Source: Byssochlamys sp. IMV 00236
Taxonomy: Eukaryota; Ascomycota; Eurotiomycetes; Eurotiales; Thermoascaceae
Direction of reading: 5' to 3'
Length of the DNA: 64,000 bases
Assembly: GCA_001931875.2 (NCBI GenBank)
Contig: MSJH02000808.1
Span: 334,919 to 398,918 of the forward strand
Below are positions 1 to 12,086 of this stretch, in pieces. The translations under genes were made by a program, and so were the position numbers. Position 1 is the first letter of the stretch. Each line of letters opens with the position of its first letter. The notes under the pieces are model-generated. The model was given only the letters and a program-made list of their open reading frames with translations. It ran no database searches and was not told the origin of the DNA.

Positions 1-1462
1 AAAAAAAAAAAAAAAAAAAAAACAAATTCGATTGGGAACACTCAATCACCTTCGGCGAGAGTATAGTATTGCTCCATTTTGATACGTGATGCCGAGACTT
101 TGTAGTCGGGTTTGGGCAAAGTTCTCTATGAGTTAACTTATCTGCAATGAGTAAAACTACTTGGAAGAGACAATCCTGGGGGTTTGAAAACTTATATGCA
201 GAAACATTGCCTTCTTTAAATAAACCTGCCGTCTGTTTCCGGCAGTGTCTGAGTTAAGCGTTACATCGGATGACGATGTCGATTACTTTAGGCACACGCA
301 AACTCAGAAGGTGCATATACGATCACGCCGGGACCAGTTAGGTCAATCAGCATTACTCTGTTACAAAGAAAAGCCACCGACTTCATGGCCCCTTCTGAGA
401 CCCAGTCAGTTCTTCAAGAAATACGCGGACATGTTCTTCTCAAGACATGCTATGGCTGGCCAGATAGATCCCTATTTCGGATCGTTGTCTCGACCCATAT
501 AGACGTAACAGACCTTGAGACTTGCAATCCGGTTTACCCTTCGATCGCTGATACATGTCTGGTCAGGTAGTTATCCTCCATTAGAAGAGAGAACGAACTA
601 TCCTACCACGCATAGAACAAGCCTCAAGATACGTCATACAATCAAATGCCGATTGACAATCAGTTCAACAGCATTGGTTCACTTAACAGCCGCGCTAGCA
701 ATAGCATTCCGGAAGCTTGCTACCAAATACCTGTCATACCTGTCATACCTGTCAATGAACGATCGCGGTATTGGATCGATACTCTAACCTAATCCGGGAA
801 ATCTAGACTGGCGGGTTTCCGTCTCCGATTCTCCTTGTTCGAATGAGGAACTAACTTACTCTATGCGAAACCGCTTAGGGTCTAGTAGCGCTTAGGGTCC
901 AGTTAGGATCTGCGTTGGTAGATCTTGTTTTTGTTCTGTTGGACCGGGTGCTCCTGCTGGCCGCCCTGGCCACCAGTGGTCATGTGACTTAGCATAGGAT
1001 ACAGGCTGGTAGCCCTCAGCTAGATAGGCTTGTTACTATCAGAATGGAGTCAAGTCTTTTTCCTGGGTCGAAATATATGGAGATCATAATAGTTATCCTT
1101 GTATTTTTATTTCTAATTACCCTAGCGGTAGTTAGTAATAGTTAGTTATAACTTGCTAGAGTCTCTCCCTAGATTCGTTCCTTAATTACCTAGCATTCAG
1201 GTTTTCAGCTGCTAGTCCAAGATCTAATTTCCTATTTTAAGCTTTGTCAAGGTCGAACATCTTGATGAATGTGGAGTCCTATATGCTATACTGAGTTAAC
1301 GAATCTCATTATTGAATGTGGATACATCCGCTCTCTGCTCCGCGCGTTACAATAGTAGTAGTATCGTACTGTATTCTCCCCAACGCCTCGCTCGGTGCTG
1401 ATTTCTGCATAAGATAAACTATGGTCAAACAGATTCGAACCTCCAATGGGAGATTGTAGGAA
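1..1462. other. gene-free stretch at left end
   Basis: No supportable gene. The first 22 bases are all A. A 9-base unit (CTGTCATAC) is repeated two and a half times at 731-754. Open frames here are short, mostly lack an ATG and show no family resemblance. The right edge would hold the 3' untranslated region of the HNH gene that ends at 1463. Confidence 0.6.
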
Positions 1463-2657
1463 CTAAAAAGCAAAGAGAAGTCTGCCAATATCCGTAGTGC
1501 CGTCACTGGAGAGACAACGAATGCCTTCTCGCTCGTCTAAGATCTTCTCAATGTACTCTGCCATTCCCGACGCGTGTAAAATCTTGGCGAGCGCTGCATG
1601 AGTCTCAAGTAACACTGGACTTGGAAGATCAACATCATCTGCGTGTTTTCGAAACGTCACAATGCGGTCACCCTGAGCATTCGGGTTTGGGAGGGCAGAA
1701 TTCAGAAAAGTTGACTGCTTTTCGAACCTCAGGATCTTGTACTCGTTTGGAGCCCCCTACAGAGAGTTAGTTATCGGAACCACTATATCAAGGCGGAAAT
1801 CAACATACAGTTGGCTCAAAGGCAAGTGTAAAATTCCCAAAGTCACTGTGCGCAAGTGACACCAATGTCATAAGATTGTAATCGTCGTTCACTTCGGTCG
1901 GTTTCATGTTGATGCTTGGGAAACACTTTCCCAGAGTGGCCCATATCTGTGCTACTTTGTGATCCTGATGTAGTGAGTAAATGAGATTTAATTTTCACAG
2001 ATAGAACCACAAATAGTTAACTTACCGTCTTGTTGTCTTCCCAACTGCTTATTGACAGGGGAATAATATGAGAAAGTTCTGTGGGAGCAGTATGCGCAGA
2101 TGATGGTATAAGGTGTGCCGCAGCACGGTTGTCATATATATTAGTTACCATACAGTGGTAGCCATCGCGACGCAGGCAGCGTTTCTTGAGCCACTCTTGC
2201 GAATTTCTGTTTGCAGGGCAGTCCATTACTTGAGCAACTGCCTCCACCGCGTCGTCATTATCATCAAAGGGCGAAGGCGTGACTGCAGGAGTTGGAGCTC
2301 TCGCCTTCACTATAAGCAACAAAATTAGTCTATATAGAAACATAATGCGGATTAACTGAACTCACTGGGGAGAAGAATAGACGTGACAAGGTGACGGGAT
2401 AAAGCTCGAAGTGTTTCGTTATTGAAGGTAGTTATAGCCTCTGCCAAAACGCGCTTTCCGTTAGGTGGTAGAAACTGGAGAAAACTTGACAAGACCCTCT
2501 TCGTATGATCATTCCTGTCTAGAGGTTGATAATTGTTGATGCTGGCTTCGGCCTCCTCTTCGACGAAAGTAGATGGGACTCTGCTCAAGGTTCCACTGCT
2601 CTGGCTGAAAAAGCTAGCCACCATTTCGTCAGGTGTCTCTTCAAGATTGGACGTCAT
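1463..2657 (-). CDS. fungal HNH nuclease-domain protein
   Basis: Predicted 341-residue protein from four exons on the minus strand: 2657-2366, 2309-2026, 1964-1809 and 1756-1463. All junctions keep phase and use GT-AG sites. The core (about residues 140-280) matches the fungal HNH_2 type: a Cys in RRDGYHCMVTN, then AAAHLIP, a second His-containing block SHIIPLSI, a QIWATLGKCFP segment, and the late FGNFTLAFEP block followed by PNEYKILRF. This protein group is expanded in filamentous fungi and its members have no established function. Metal-dependent nucleic-acid cleavage is inferred from the fold only. The N-terminal 100 residues are low in recognisable sequence. The start is the ATG before SNLEETPDEM; an upstream in-frame extension lacks support. 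Family call is good; cellular role is unknown. Confidence 0.8.
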
Positions 2658-3412
2658 GGCTGATTCGAGTGAGATTATGGTGAGGGGATAATCGATGCTT
2701 GGTCGCGGATAGTAAGTGTTTGCTAAGGTGATTTGTATCCTGGCAAGCGGCGGTTGAGGAAAGAGAGTTGGCAAGTGACATTTGTGTTCCCGACGTTAAT
2801 AGTAATAATCGTTGCTGCCTCCGATGTGACGCCCCTAAGCGGTGTGGGTATGTCCGGCAGAATTTAGATTTGGCCAATTGGGATTTGGGAGTCTACGAAA
2901 TGTACCACTTCCTTGTTACTAGTACCGTGGGCCCGTCAGTGCTAAGGCGGTGAGAAGATTATATTACCGCCTTCCCTTTTAGGAGGAACACAATCATATC
3001 TGCTAGATCTTCGGCAGATAGAACCGGCAGACCATTAGGTGTGGCAAATCAGCTCCACCGAACTAACAATCATAGGGGTGGGAAGTGGTAAACGTTGAGC
3101 AGATTGGCAGTAACTAGCACTAGCTATTAATCGAGTCATGAATTGAAACGAACTTTAATCTCTCTTCTTTTCAACTGCTGCTTGTGCGATAGATAAGTAC
3201 GCTTGTAAGGGGTCCTATTGAAGAGCTAGTAACTAAAGGTACAGTACCTGCAATAATTTCTGTGCACTACGGATGTATCAGGGACAATAATGGCCATATT
3301 GCACTTGTATTCATTTCATGTTACTTTGCTATCAAAAGAGCGTCCGTGCTATTGTGCTACTGCTCAAATGACTGGATGGTCCGGGGACCAGATCATGTCG
3401 TCATTTCAACAT
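2658..3412. other. intergenic, no gene seen
   Basis: Lies between the start of the HNH gene and the stop of the thiamine gene. It should hold the promoter of the former and the 3' untranslated region of the latter. A long plus-strand frame at 3290-4381 is the antisense shadow of the thiamine gene. Confidence 0.6.
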
Positions 3413-4660
3413 CTAAGCGGAAGTGGTGACCTCCTTGCTGGCGATCTCAAGTCTCTTGAAGCCACCCTCAGCAGCGACCTTCTTCTGGAGCTCGGCCATG
3501 CGCTTCTGGTCGCCAGTCGGGTCAGCAGAGTCGCCGTCCAGCGTCCAGCTGAGGAAGCTGTTGGTGTAGTTGGGCTTGAAGTCAGCATCCAAGATTCCGA
3601 GACGCTTGCCGTAGTTGGTGACCTTGGTCCAGTCACGCTGGACGTTCTTCAGGTCACGGCTGAAGTAGGCGTAGGAGCGTTCGAAGATCTTGCGGTTGAC
3701 GGGAGTGCCCATGATCGGCTTGATGTCGATGTACTCTTCATAGGCCTTGGCGGGCTCCGCGATGACATAGTCAGTGGCGCGCTTGACGGCACGCATGAAC
3801 TTCTCGATCTTGTCCTTGTTGCCAGCGATGAAAGCGTCGTTGGCAATGTACAGGATGGAGCAGAAGCAGCAGCAGCCCAGCTCAGCGAGCTGGTCGATGC
3901 GCAGCATCTGGACGTCGTCGCGGGGACGGCCCTGGGAGGCCAGCCACTCCTCGAGCTCGACCATCTGGACGTTCTCGAGACCAATACCGGCGTCAATGTC
4001 GCCGCGGATGATGGCCTTGGTGACGTTCATACCGCAGCGGACGGCAGTGTAGTCGTCAGGGGTCATGCCGTAGTATTTGGTGAGCTCATCGATTTGAATC
4101 TACTTCGCTTAGTGGGAGTTGAGAGTCTAGTACACCACGATCACACACACCTTGCCGAACTCGCCAACGTATCCGATTCTCTTTCCCTTGAGAGACTTAA
4201 AGTCGGTGGTGATGCCACTGCTCTTCAGGTAGACAACACCAGTGAAGGGCTCGTCGAGGAGGGAACCGATCGAGGTAACGGGGAATCCGCGGGCCTTGGC
4301 CTATGGAGGAGTCAATGGATGATGCATGGCACACGAGGGTTTCGACAACACGCACAGCCAGGGTGTGGATCATGGCCTTGAAGCCCATGTCGACCTTGCC
4401 GCTACCGATGATCTCGGTGACATCGGACGGGTCGTTGGGCTCCAGGAGAGCAACCTTCAGGTCCTCATCCTTGAAGTAACCCTTGGCCTGGGCCAGATAC
4501 AGGGGAGCGTGGTATGGCGTCGCGTGCCTTGACAGAAAACTCTCAGTATCCAGTAACAGAGAACGCAGTCTAGTTTCGAACAGAAACTATCAACTACGCC
4601 ACAGAGAATCGCATATAAATCCTACCAGTTGGTGAGAAAAGTGATCTTATCGGTAGACAT
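3413..4660 (-). CDS. nmt1: HMP-P synthase, thiamine pyrimidine biosynthesis (NMT1/THI5 family)
   Basis: Makes 4-amino-5-hydroxymethyl-2-methylpyrimidine phosphate, the pyrimidine half of thiamine, in the cytosol. Four exons (4660-4626, 4527-4356, 4300-4151, 4099-3413) give 347 residues, the usual length for the family. Splicing restores the N-terminus [20 protein letters not shown]. Lys62 and His66 fall in [10 protein letters not shown]. In yeast Thi5 these residues hold PLP and donate the histidine consumed in the reaction, so the enzyme is expected to be a single-turnover suicide enzyme. The iron-linked CCCFC motif is at residues 195-199. The start follows a leader that carries a TPP riboswitch, so expression should fall when thiamine is plentiful. 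Very secure identification. Confidence 0.97.
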
Positions 4661-4693
4661 TTTGATCAGACACCAAGTTCAAATTGAACTTCT

Positions 4694-4695
4694 CT
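4694..4695 (-). promoter_or_regulatory. predicted 3' splice site of a 5'-UTR intron in the thiamine gene
   Basis: On the minus strand a GCTAAC branch-like sequence (4708-4703) is followed by CTCCAG ending at 4694, 34 bases before the ATG. Together with the aptamer just upstream this fits the Neurospora NMT1 arrangement, where TPP binding changes splicing of a leader intron. I could not fix the matching 5' splice site. GTAGGC occurs both upstream (4965-4960) and inside the aptamer (4840-4835). Confidence 0.5.
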
Positions 4696-4775
4696 GGAGA
4701 TTGTTAGCACCACACAGCCATTACCTCTCCGCCCAGAGACAAGAGAGATAACAGGGAAGGGGATCAAAGCCACGC

Positions 4776-4857
4776 ATGTCCTTTCGCTAGCATTATCTAG
4801 AGCAAGTGTTGACAGTATAATCTCAGAACAACCGGCCTACTGCAAAGCACACTGGAC
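4776..4857 (-). promoter_or_regulatory. TPP riboswitch aptamer (fungal type)
   Basis: Minus strand, about 115-200 bases before the thiamine gene ATG. The invariant CTGAGA is at 4826-4821, followed by TTATACTG. The 5' half CAGT of the P2 stem (4854-4851) pairs with ACTG at 4816-4813. The second conserved half, TAGATAATGCTAGCGAAAGG (4799-4780), holds the P4/P5 signature. GTCC (4857-4854) pairs with GGAC (4781-4778) to close P1. A variable P3 arm lies between the P2 strand and CTGAGA. Position, strand and downstream gene all agree with the known fungal use of this element. Confidence 0.9.
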
Positions 4858-6020
4858 CTCAGCTGCTCTCGTCTTGTGCAACCTCCCACTTGTTCAAGCA
4901 TCGATTGTCTGGACAGATGGGAGACTTTCACAGGGTGAGAGCAGACAAGAGGTCCAGCTGCCTACAGCGGTTTCGATCGAACACCTGTCATGGTGGCTTG
5001 ATGTATACTATACAATACCTTGACCCTTGAATGAACCCATTGCGAAAGAACCCAGCCCGCGCAGCCTCGTTGGAGAACCGTACCAAAAGCGATTTCGTGG
5101 GATTGATGGGATAGAAGGATAGAAGGTTACAAGAAACGATGAAGAGTCGGAATAATGGGAGGGAGAAAAAGCGCAGGAGGGGAGGAGGGGTAATTAGCAG
5201 AAGATATAGCTGTAAGCGGGGACCCCCGCCGACCCGAGGTCACGATCCGTTGTCAAGCTCCCCCACTGCGCAAAAACACTCCCAAGCGAATTGGAACGCG
5301 CGCAAAAAAGAGGTTCACGACAACACACGCTGGCCGATGTCGGCTCACATCCCCTAACAACTCTGAAAAGTGGACTTTTTGGCCTGCAAACCGCGTTGAT
5401 TGGGGTGGACTACAGCCGGCCGATGTATCCAAACCTGTTCGGATCAGCATGTTTTACCTCTTTCACCCTGCGGTGGGACAATTCGGATATCCGGACATAT
5501 TCTCTGCCCACTAACTGTTCAGACAGCTGCTGAGGTTATAAAATCTATTTGCCTGGATAGGTTGCTGCGGGATGACGGATTTGGACGTGCAGATCTTCCG
5601 GATTTAACGATGGAGATGGATGGCAGACTGGATAAGCTAGAGCAGTCTCGACTTGATGATACACATGCGCTAACGAAGTGGACTTTCACGAAAATAATTC
5701 AGCATTCAAGACGAACATATCGATGCTGAAATGGCCCGAATGCGTATGGGACGTGAAAACACAAAACAGAAAATCGAGACGCTTCAACAGCACGAGGAAA
5801 CTAAAAGTACACAAGGACCACTCGCTAGACACGGGCGTCATGCACTCTCCGGCCAAGGCGGCCTAGATAAAGAAGATATCACAACATGAGGTTAGAACCG
5901 TTGCGCTAATCGAGCCTCCCGAAGAGAATCGAAGCACACTTGGAAGTTGGAAGAGAGTTTGATTGTAGCGGAAAGCCGAAAACCGAAAAAAATAAAATCC
6001 CATCTCACATCGCTGCCCCT

Positions 6021-8495
6021 CTAATGACGTCCATTCAGAGTGACATTGTCGAGCGGGGATCCGGGGCGATCAGCGGGCTTCTTCGTGCGAAGCGTCAGCG
6101 GGAATGCGTAGTCGTCTGGCTCTTCCTCCTCTCTGTGGTCACGGCTGCAGTTAGTCTCCAGTGCGTAAGAGATAATAATAATCCGAGTCGATCATATCGG
6201 ATTCGTCTGCAAGCGAAATAAATAATACTCACGGCAGTTTCCAGGCAATGTAGTCCTCCGTGCTGAGCCCCTCCAGGCCTTCCTGGAGCGACGCGAAATC
6301 CCCGGGCGTCATCATCCCGGAGCGGTCTCGTGGCGACCCGGGCACGGACAGAGGTCGGGAGATCTTCTGTTCGGTGCCGCCGATAATATCATCAAAGTTC
6401 TCGTTGGAGTCAAAGGAGGCCGGGTATGCTGTTCGCTCATCTTAGCAAGAGTTATCTGATGGGATAAAAAGAGAAAACCGAGAACGTACCTCTTCGGAGG
6501 GCCAGCTGACGGGCCTTCACATACTCCAAGCCCATGCGTTTCCAGTCCAAGAGATCGCTCAATCGCTCGGTTCTGTTACGCTGGTTGATTCGCTGGCGGC
6601 GGCTCTTCATGGCGAAGTCGTACATGCAGGTTGTCAAATGGTTGACGGAGTCATCCACGCCCTTCATCCGTCGGTCCACGATGTAGATGCCGTAGTCAGA
6701 CGAGTTCTCGATCAGCTCTTCCATGTAGCAACCGAAGCCAGAGAGATTGGTCGTGATACTGGGAACGCCCATGACGGTACATTCGGCAGGGGTGTATCCC
6801 CATGGCTCGTAGTAAGACGGGAAGACGCCCAGATGCGTTCCCCGGACGAAATCATCGTAGTCCAATGGCAACACCGGGTTAGATGAATTGAGGAACTCGG
6901 GGTGGAAGATGACCTTGACCCGGTCCTCAGGGTGATTGAAGAGCTGGACCCGTCGCAGCTGGTTTAGGATTGGGTCCTCTGCATCGTTGATCATGTTGTG
7001 GGTGACAATCGGAGGCAACGTGTGGCGCTTCATGGCAAACAGGCGGCGACGGAGCAGCACACGATCCTGCGCCGTGATGAGGTCTTTCTCATCGGGCATG
7101 TTGTCGCCCTCTCTCCAGGACAGACAACGTTCAAATAGTCGCTTGCCAATGCCTTTCTCCACCATCTCCAGGGTGTCCCGCAACGACTTGACCACTGCCT
7201 GCCCCTTGAGGGCCTCGACGGTGAGAGACGACGTCTGCGCCGGCATAATGATGAAGGCCACGATGGTTGTCTTGGAACCCGCTGCTTTGAGACGGTGGTT
7301 CAGCCGGGCCAGGGATTCGATAAACATGTCCACACCTTTGTTCCGGAACTCATAACGACCAGCGATGAAGAAGTACAAGGTGTTGTCGAGGTCAAAGTCA
7401 TTGTATCCATAGAAATGTCCACGGACGAAGTCATGGATCTTCTCCTTGGCCTGCGAGTGCAGGTTCTGGAACTCGTGCACAGCTGAAAACTTCTTCACGT
7501 TGAGGCCGTTGGGCAACACGCCGTCGGGTTTCCGCTTCAACAGGTGCTCGCTCTCGAATGCCGTGATGTGCGAGACAGTAGTAAAGACGTCAGCAGAGTG
7601 AGCAGCCGCTCTCTCGATGCAATAGCGGTGGTAGATGCCGCGCTTGCCCGCCTCAGCGTCGACGTCGAAATACTGCAGGTTGTTGTAAAAGTCGACCGAG
7701 CCTGCACACAGGTATCGTCCCAGCAAGGTGGCATGTGTGGTGAAGATGGTGGTTAGGTCCATGTGTCGCTTCTTGGTCAAAGGGAGGGCGACTCCCGCGA
7801 GCCATTCGTGGAAATGGGCGATCACAGCCCGCCGACGTTCGTGGGCGATGAACTGAGAAGATCAGTCAGCAGCCGTTTCCCGATGGATCGCATCCTACTC
7901 ACCTCTCCTAGAAACCAGGCTACCAGGTAACCAAAGACGATGGCCTCGTTGGTCTCATGATCACCTTCCGGCGATGGAATGCCCGACGAGTTCCATAGAT
8001 CTCCCTTCCACTCGTTCAGATATTTGTATCCGGTCCCCGTCTCGATCAGGATCACGCGGGGAGCGCCTTCAATCAACCATCGCCCGTAGACAATATGGAT
8101 TCCCCGTTGCTTCATGGACGCGATCGTCTCGACCAGGTGCGGGTTCGACGGGGTCAACTCTTCCACCTCCACAGCAGCCTAGGAGGAAGTCAGCAGCTAT
8201 CACGTATGTACAATGCATCTGACTAGACCGGGCACCTACGGAAGCTTTATTGAGGGGCCCGATGAGGGTGTAACGATCGCCATACTCTGCCGTCGTCACG
8301 GGCGCCTTGGACTTGAGGACGGAGTAGATTCCACCGACTGTCAGGAACCATTAGTTGATACTGCATCGCATTTGATTTCCCATCTCTATCTAGAGCGTGC
8401 TCACCTCGATTGGCAACCTCCGTAGCCACCTCAAACAGCATATGGTTTCTAGTGTCCCGCCTGGGAGGCTCGGGGCCATCATCGTAGTCGGCCAT
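6021..8495 (-). CDS. gsy1: glycogen synthase (GT3)
   Basis: Adds glucose from UDP-glucose to the non-reducing ends of glycogen in the cytosol. Six exons (8495-8405, 8337-8240, 8178-7903, 7852-6490, 6428-6233, 6132-6021) give 711 residues, the normal fungal length. The N-terminus has the nucleotide-sugar loop [11 protein letters not shown], followed by the RYTLIGP block. The catalytic E-x7-E motif is in [18 protein letters not shown]. The last 100 residues are rich in Ser/Thr-Pro ([16 protein letters not shown]), which matches the C-terminal phospho-regulation known in yeast Gsy1/Gsy2; that these sites are used is inference. All splice phases agree. The chosen ATG gives the expected [20 protein letters not shown] start. 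Very secure. Confidence 0.97.
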
Positions 8496-11056
8496 GACGT
8501 GATCTGGATCTCTGAGATCGCCTGGAGGAGAAGACAGCGCAATTGACAGACGATGACGGACCAGACGACGAGCAGCACACCCGTAGAGGATTGAATCGAC
8601 CCGAAGCGCAAAGGGTCCCGGGGGGTCTTAAAGGAGGACAGATCTCGACCGGGAGTGTTTTGTTCTGGAGGTTGGCAGTGCGGGGATGCGATGGCGGGAC
8701 TGGGGTTGACCGGGGGATCAGTGCGGGAGGGAAGCTTGCTTGGATCTGATCTGTCTCACCGGCTTGCAAACCGATCTGAGAATTGGGAGGGCCAATCGAG
8801 GGAGGATCTGTTTCCCCCGCGAATGATTCTGGAGAAAAGTCTGGAAGATGCTTCGTGCGAAGATGGAAAAGATTATCGAAAGGGGAGCTGGCGCAGAGGA
8901 GGACGAGAGAGAGAAGAAGAAGAAGCTGTCTACCAAGCTCACGGCAGGAAATCATGCGATCCAGCCGGGTAGCTAGTAGTGTGACCAGTCTTGATCTTGC
9001 CTCCCACCTGGTTTCTGGTCCCAGCGTCAAGTTAGCAAGGAGCGATCTCTTTGTGTATCACACTACGGAATAGACGAGAGTGCGATCCATGGCGAATGGA
9101 ATTGGGCCGGGGAACCTCTGGGGACTTTGAGTCCTGAATGGCCGGCCGATCTGGGGAAGCCGGACGGGGAAAACGACGTCACAGATTGCTGGAGCTGGAC
9201 ATGCCGCAATTACTGCTTGTGTTGTTCTATGCAACCTGCTTGTATCTATTTGTGTTGTGTTGAATTTTTCTCTATTCTTGTCACCAATATCCAATTCAAA
9301 CCAAACAAAGAAAACCATCATCAATATGATTCTCATTAAATTCAGCATAAGAAATAGAATCAGAGCATAGCAACAAGACGTCATTTCTCCCGTTTGCGCT
9401 GTTTGTCTGGGGAAGGCACAGACCAGGTGACCTGCCCCACACCGGCGCTCGAGCCTCAGGCGAGAACGAGTCTGGCGCCGTCTGGTGCCTTTTGGTGCCT
9501 GAACGACCCTTTGGCTCTCGTCCAGATTCGCTCACCGTTGGTCTTGCTATGTTCCCAGGAGGACGAGATATTCAATAATAGTACCATAGTATTTCATCAA
9601 AACCCCGCATCTTTTTTTCCTTCCAACAATAACTCCGGAGTTAGTGTTGCATGCATGCATGCAGTAATAATAATAATTAGCCCTCCGTAGTGGACTGCTA
9701 AAGGGACACTAACTGGCCTAGGCGATTTCTCGGCCCCTCGCTGCACAACGATGTCATCCGAGCGGGTTTCCCTCCAGGTGAGAGATGCCGACCAGCTTCA
9801 TTATTCTCTTTGGTTCCGTGTGTTGCTGATCGGCTCTGTTATGAATAATTCGTAGTAATATGTCATTGGCATCCTGCAAACGCCCCGCGATCAACCTGGG
9901 CCCATTATCATGACGACCAGGGACGACAGACCCAGTCAGGTCGGCAATTGTCCTGTGCTTCCACCACTTGGTTTGCGTGGTGTCGATCTCACTCGGGATC
10001 GTCCGGGGAGGGGCGTGGAGAATTTCAACACGTGCCAGTGGACGGCATGGGATAGATACATGTTGATCATTAATTAATAATATCGCCTGCTCTCCAGCAG
10101 CACATGGCAGATCACATGGCTGGCTATCGTTACTTACTCGATCGGATTCATCGTAGCCTGGTCGTTATTTTCTGTGTTTGTATCAAGTTGACCGCCTCAA
10201 TACGTAAGTTCTACGAATATAACATGAACAGTATCAACCGGCCAGAAATCGCACAAATCAAGTCAGACAAACCCTATTATCTCCTCTTGTAATTATCAAC
10301 CTCCTACTTGACACAATAAACCAGTCAGTGGCGAGCCAATCCCGGTTTCGCCCGGTTGCTCTCCCCGAATCAACACTCACTGATCGCAACAGCTTTCCCT
10401 TCCAATGCAGCCTTAAACAAAGCAATTATGGCCAGTGTATATGGACTGCAGGAGCCATTGGCAACTGACGAGGCTAAACCCTCTCTAGGGCGAATACTGG
10501 TAGTTTCCAATTTCCTTAAGTATATAGGAAGGGGGATCTATGTAGAAGAACATGATATCTGTAAGCTGCCACCTATAACTACCTAGCTACCCCCACTTGT
10601 AGTTCGCAACAGGTCCACTGCCTCCACCTCGTACTTAGTTCGCGGATCACCCGGTGTGCTTCGACAGTTGCATTAAAGTGTCCGATAAAGTTCCCGTTGT
10701 TGTATCGGCGGATCTAGCCAATGCAGATAATCTTAGGCGAGGGATTATCCTTGGAATGAACGAATTTTTACAGTGATCTTCAGGGATTGATGGGAAGGAT
10801 AGGACATTCTCCCAATGACTTATTACACTCAGAAAGAACGGAACTGCCCATATCACTTGACCATGTCAGGTGCGCAAGCAATGTTGGCTGTCTCCGGGAA
10901 GACTTGAAGGGCTTGGTCAGTATTGAGGAGCAACGTAGAGGCTTCCCTGGAAATTTCCCGAAATAACATGGTGAATGGCCAGCCATAATTATTAATTGAG
11001 GAACGCGACATGAACTCATCTAATCTGAACTATCTGACAATCGCACATATCAAATC
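8496..11056. other. 2.6-kb gene-free stretch upstream of glycogen synthase
   Basis: No convincing gene on either strand. The part next to glycogen synthase is purine-rich on the plus strand around 8880-8930 and is probably a long leader. A (TGCA)4 run at 9648-9663 is followed by several TAA repeats. The 183-residue minus-strand frame at 8479-9030 begins at TTG and overlaps the glycogen synthase start, so it is not credited. Confidence 0.55.
9648..9677. repeat. TGCA tetranucleotide run plus TAA repeat
   Basis: Four tandem TGCA units are followed directly by several TAA units. A simple-sequence tract in intergenic DNA. Confidence 0.8.
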
Positions 11057-12086
11057 TCACGGGGCAGACAGTTTTGGTCTCCAAAATTCCTGTGTTTGCT
11101 CTATATACTCCGTCTGTTCAAGGGGCAACTCCCACTCAGCTCGGTGTGCTTCAGCTATGGCAAGATACGGTTCCAAGGTTTGATCCAAGTGATCCGCAGG
11201 GGTTCCAGGAAAATGTACCAAAAGATCACCAGGGTGTACCTGATATTCCGGAGGCGAGTCTGGATTTAGTTCCTCGCCGTCTGGCGATCTCATATAGGCG
11301 TTGAACCATCGCAATGGACAGTAAATGATTGATCGGGAAAAGTAATCATTATCTTGGATGAGATTGCTCATCGCTGACTGATCAGGCCAGTGAAGATATA
11401 CGTCAGGATGAATGACCGGATATGATATGGCGGCAGTGAGGAACTCGACAGACCACCGATGCACACGAATTGGAAAAACACCATTGTTGATACCATTCCA
11501 ATCTTTGGTTAGTAACAGATGGATGTCTGATACTTGTGGCGGAGGGAGAAATGTCTCTAAAGGTATATAAGGGTTCATGATCACGGTGTCAGCATCGAAC
11601 CAACTATGAGTATCACAGCAAGTAAGCATACTACCACGCCAACAGTGAGTCGACAACTTACAACAGCCACTCCAGCCTTTTATCGGCTGGTTTTGCTAAT
11701 TCCTGTAGCATCACTGACAGGATGATAGCGTACTTATTCCAGTAGCTATCAAGTATAGGACTCTCAAGAACGAAAAGCGGATACCCCAACCGACGACTTT
11801 GTTTCTCGTGCGTAGCCATCGTTCGTTTGTAGATCGTGTGATTGCCATATATCGCCATTACTTTTCCGACCTTCGGTCGAGACAATGGAGATACATCGTT
11901 CTCAGTGGAGTCTATGATCGGTCCAATTAGAAAACTTATCAATGGAGAGTCTAGAATGTACTCGCTCAATCACATACTGTACCTGGGAAAAGAATGCAAA
12001 AGCCATGAGAACGCTAGAAGGACGAGAGCAACATGTAGTATTGGCTTTAGCCTCGGGCGCTGATCGCGACAATTCAGAAAGATCAT
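11057..12086 (-). CDS. GT34 family glycosyltransferase (alpha-galactosyl/mannosyl transferase type)
   Basis: Predicted 301-residue type II Golgi enzyme. Exons 12086-11978, 11911-11662 and 11603-11057 join in phase. Residues about 14-32 (PILHVALVLLAFSWLLHSF) form a signal anchor. The metal/nucleotide-sugar DxD motif is in EWLFWFDADTVIMNP, created by splicing the second and third exons. Downstream GINNGVFPIR, HWPDQSAM and GDLLVHFPG are typical of Gma12/Mnn10 relatives. The family transfers galactose or mannose from nucleotide sugars to glycans; which one cannot be read from sequence. The protein is somewhat shorter than some family members. The first junction (66-base intron, 11977-11912) is less certain than the second. 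Confidence 0.85.

Larger units (their letters stand above)
4661..6020. other. intergenic: leader and promoter of the thiamine gene, 3' end of glycogen synthase
   Basis: Apart from the TPP aptamer and the leader splice site, listed separately, I see no gene. The short frames here start at non-ATG codons or are interrupted and have no recognisable sequence. Confidence 0.6.

Noticed and set aside
1..22. Run of 22 A at the window start as a retroposon poly(A) tail
   Set aside because: No target-site duplication or element body can be seen; the other side is outside the window.
1426..1445. Possible tRNA B box on the minus strand (GGTTCGAATCT)
   Set aside because: The flanking bases do not form a T stem, and no A box or cloverleaf can be built.
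3290..4381. 363-residue plus-strand frame opposite the thiamine gene
   Set aside because: Antisense shadow: the minus strand encodes a highly conserved enzyme over the same bases.
8479..9030. 183-residue minus-strand frame ahead of glycogen synthase
   Set aside because: Starts at TTG, overlaps the true glycogen synthase ATG in another frame, and has a composition expected of a CT-rich leader.
11912..11977. Alternative GT34 start reading into the first intron
   Set aside because: The in-frame first codon there is TTG, not ATG, and the spliced form gives a proper signal anchor.
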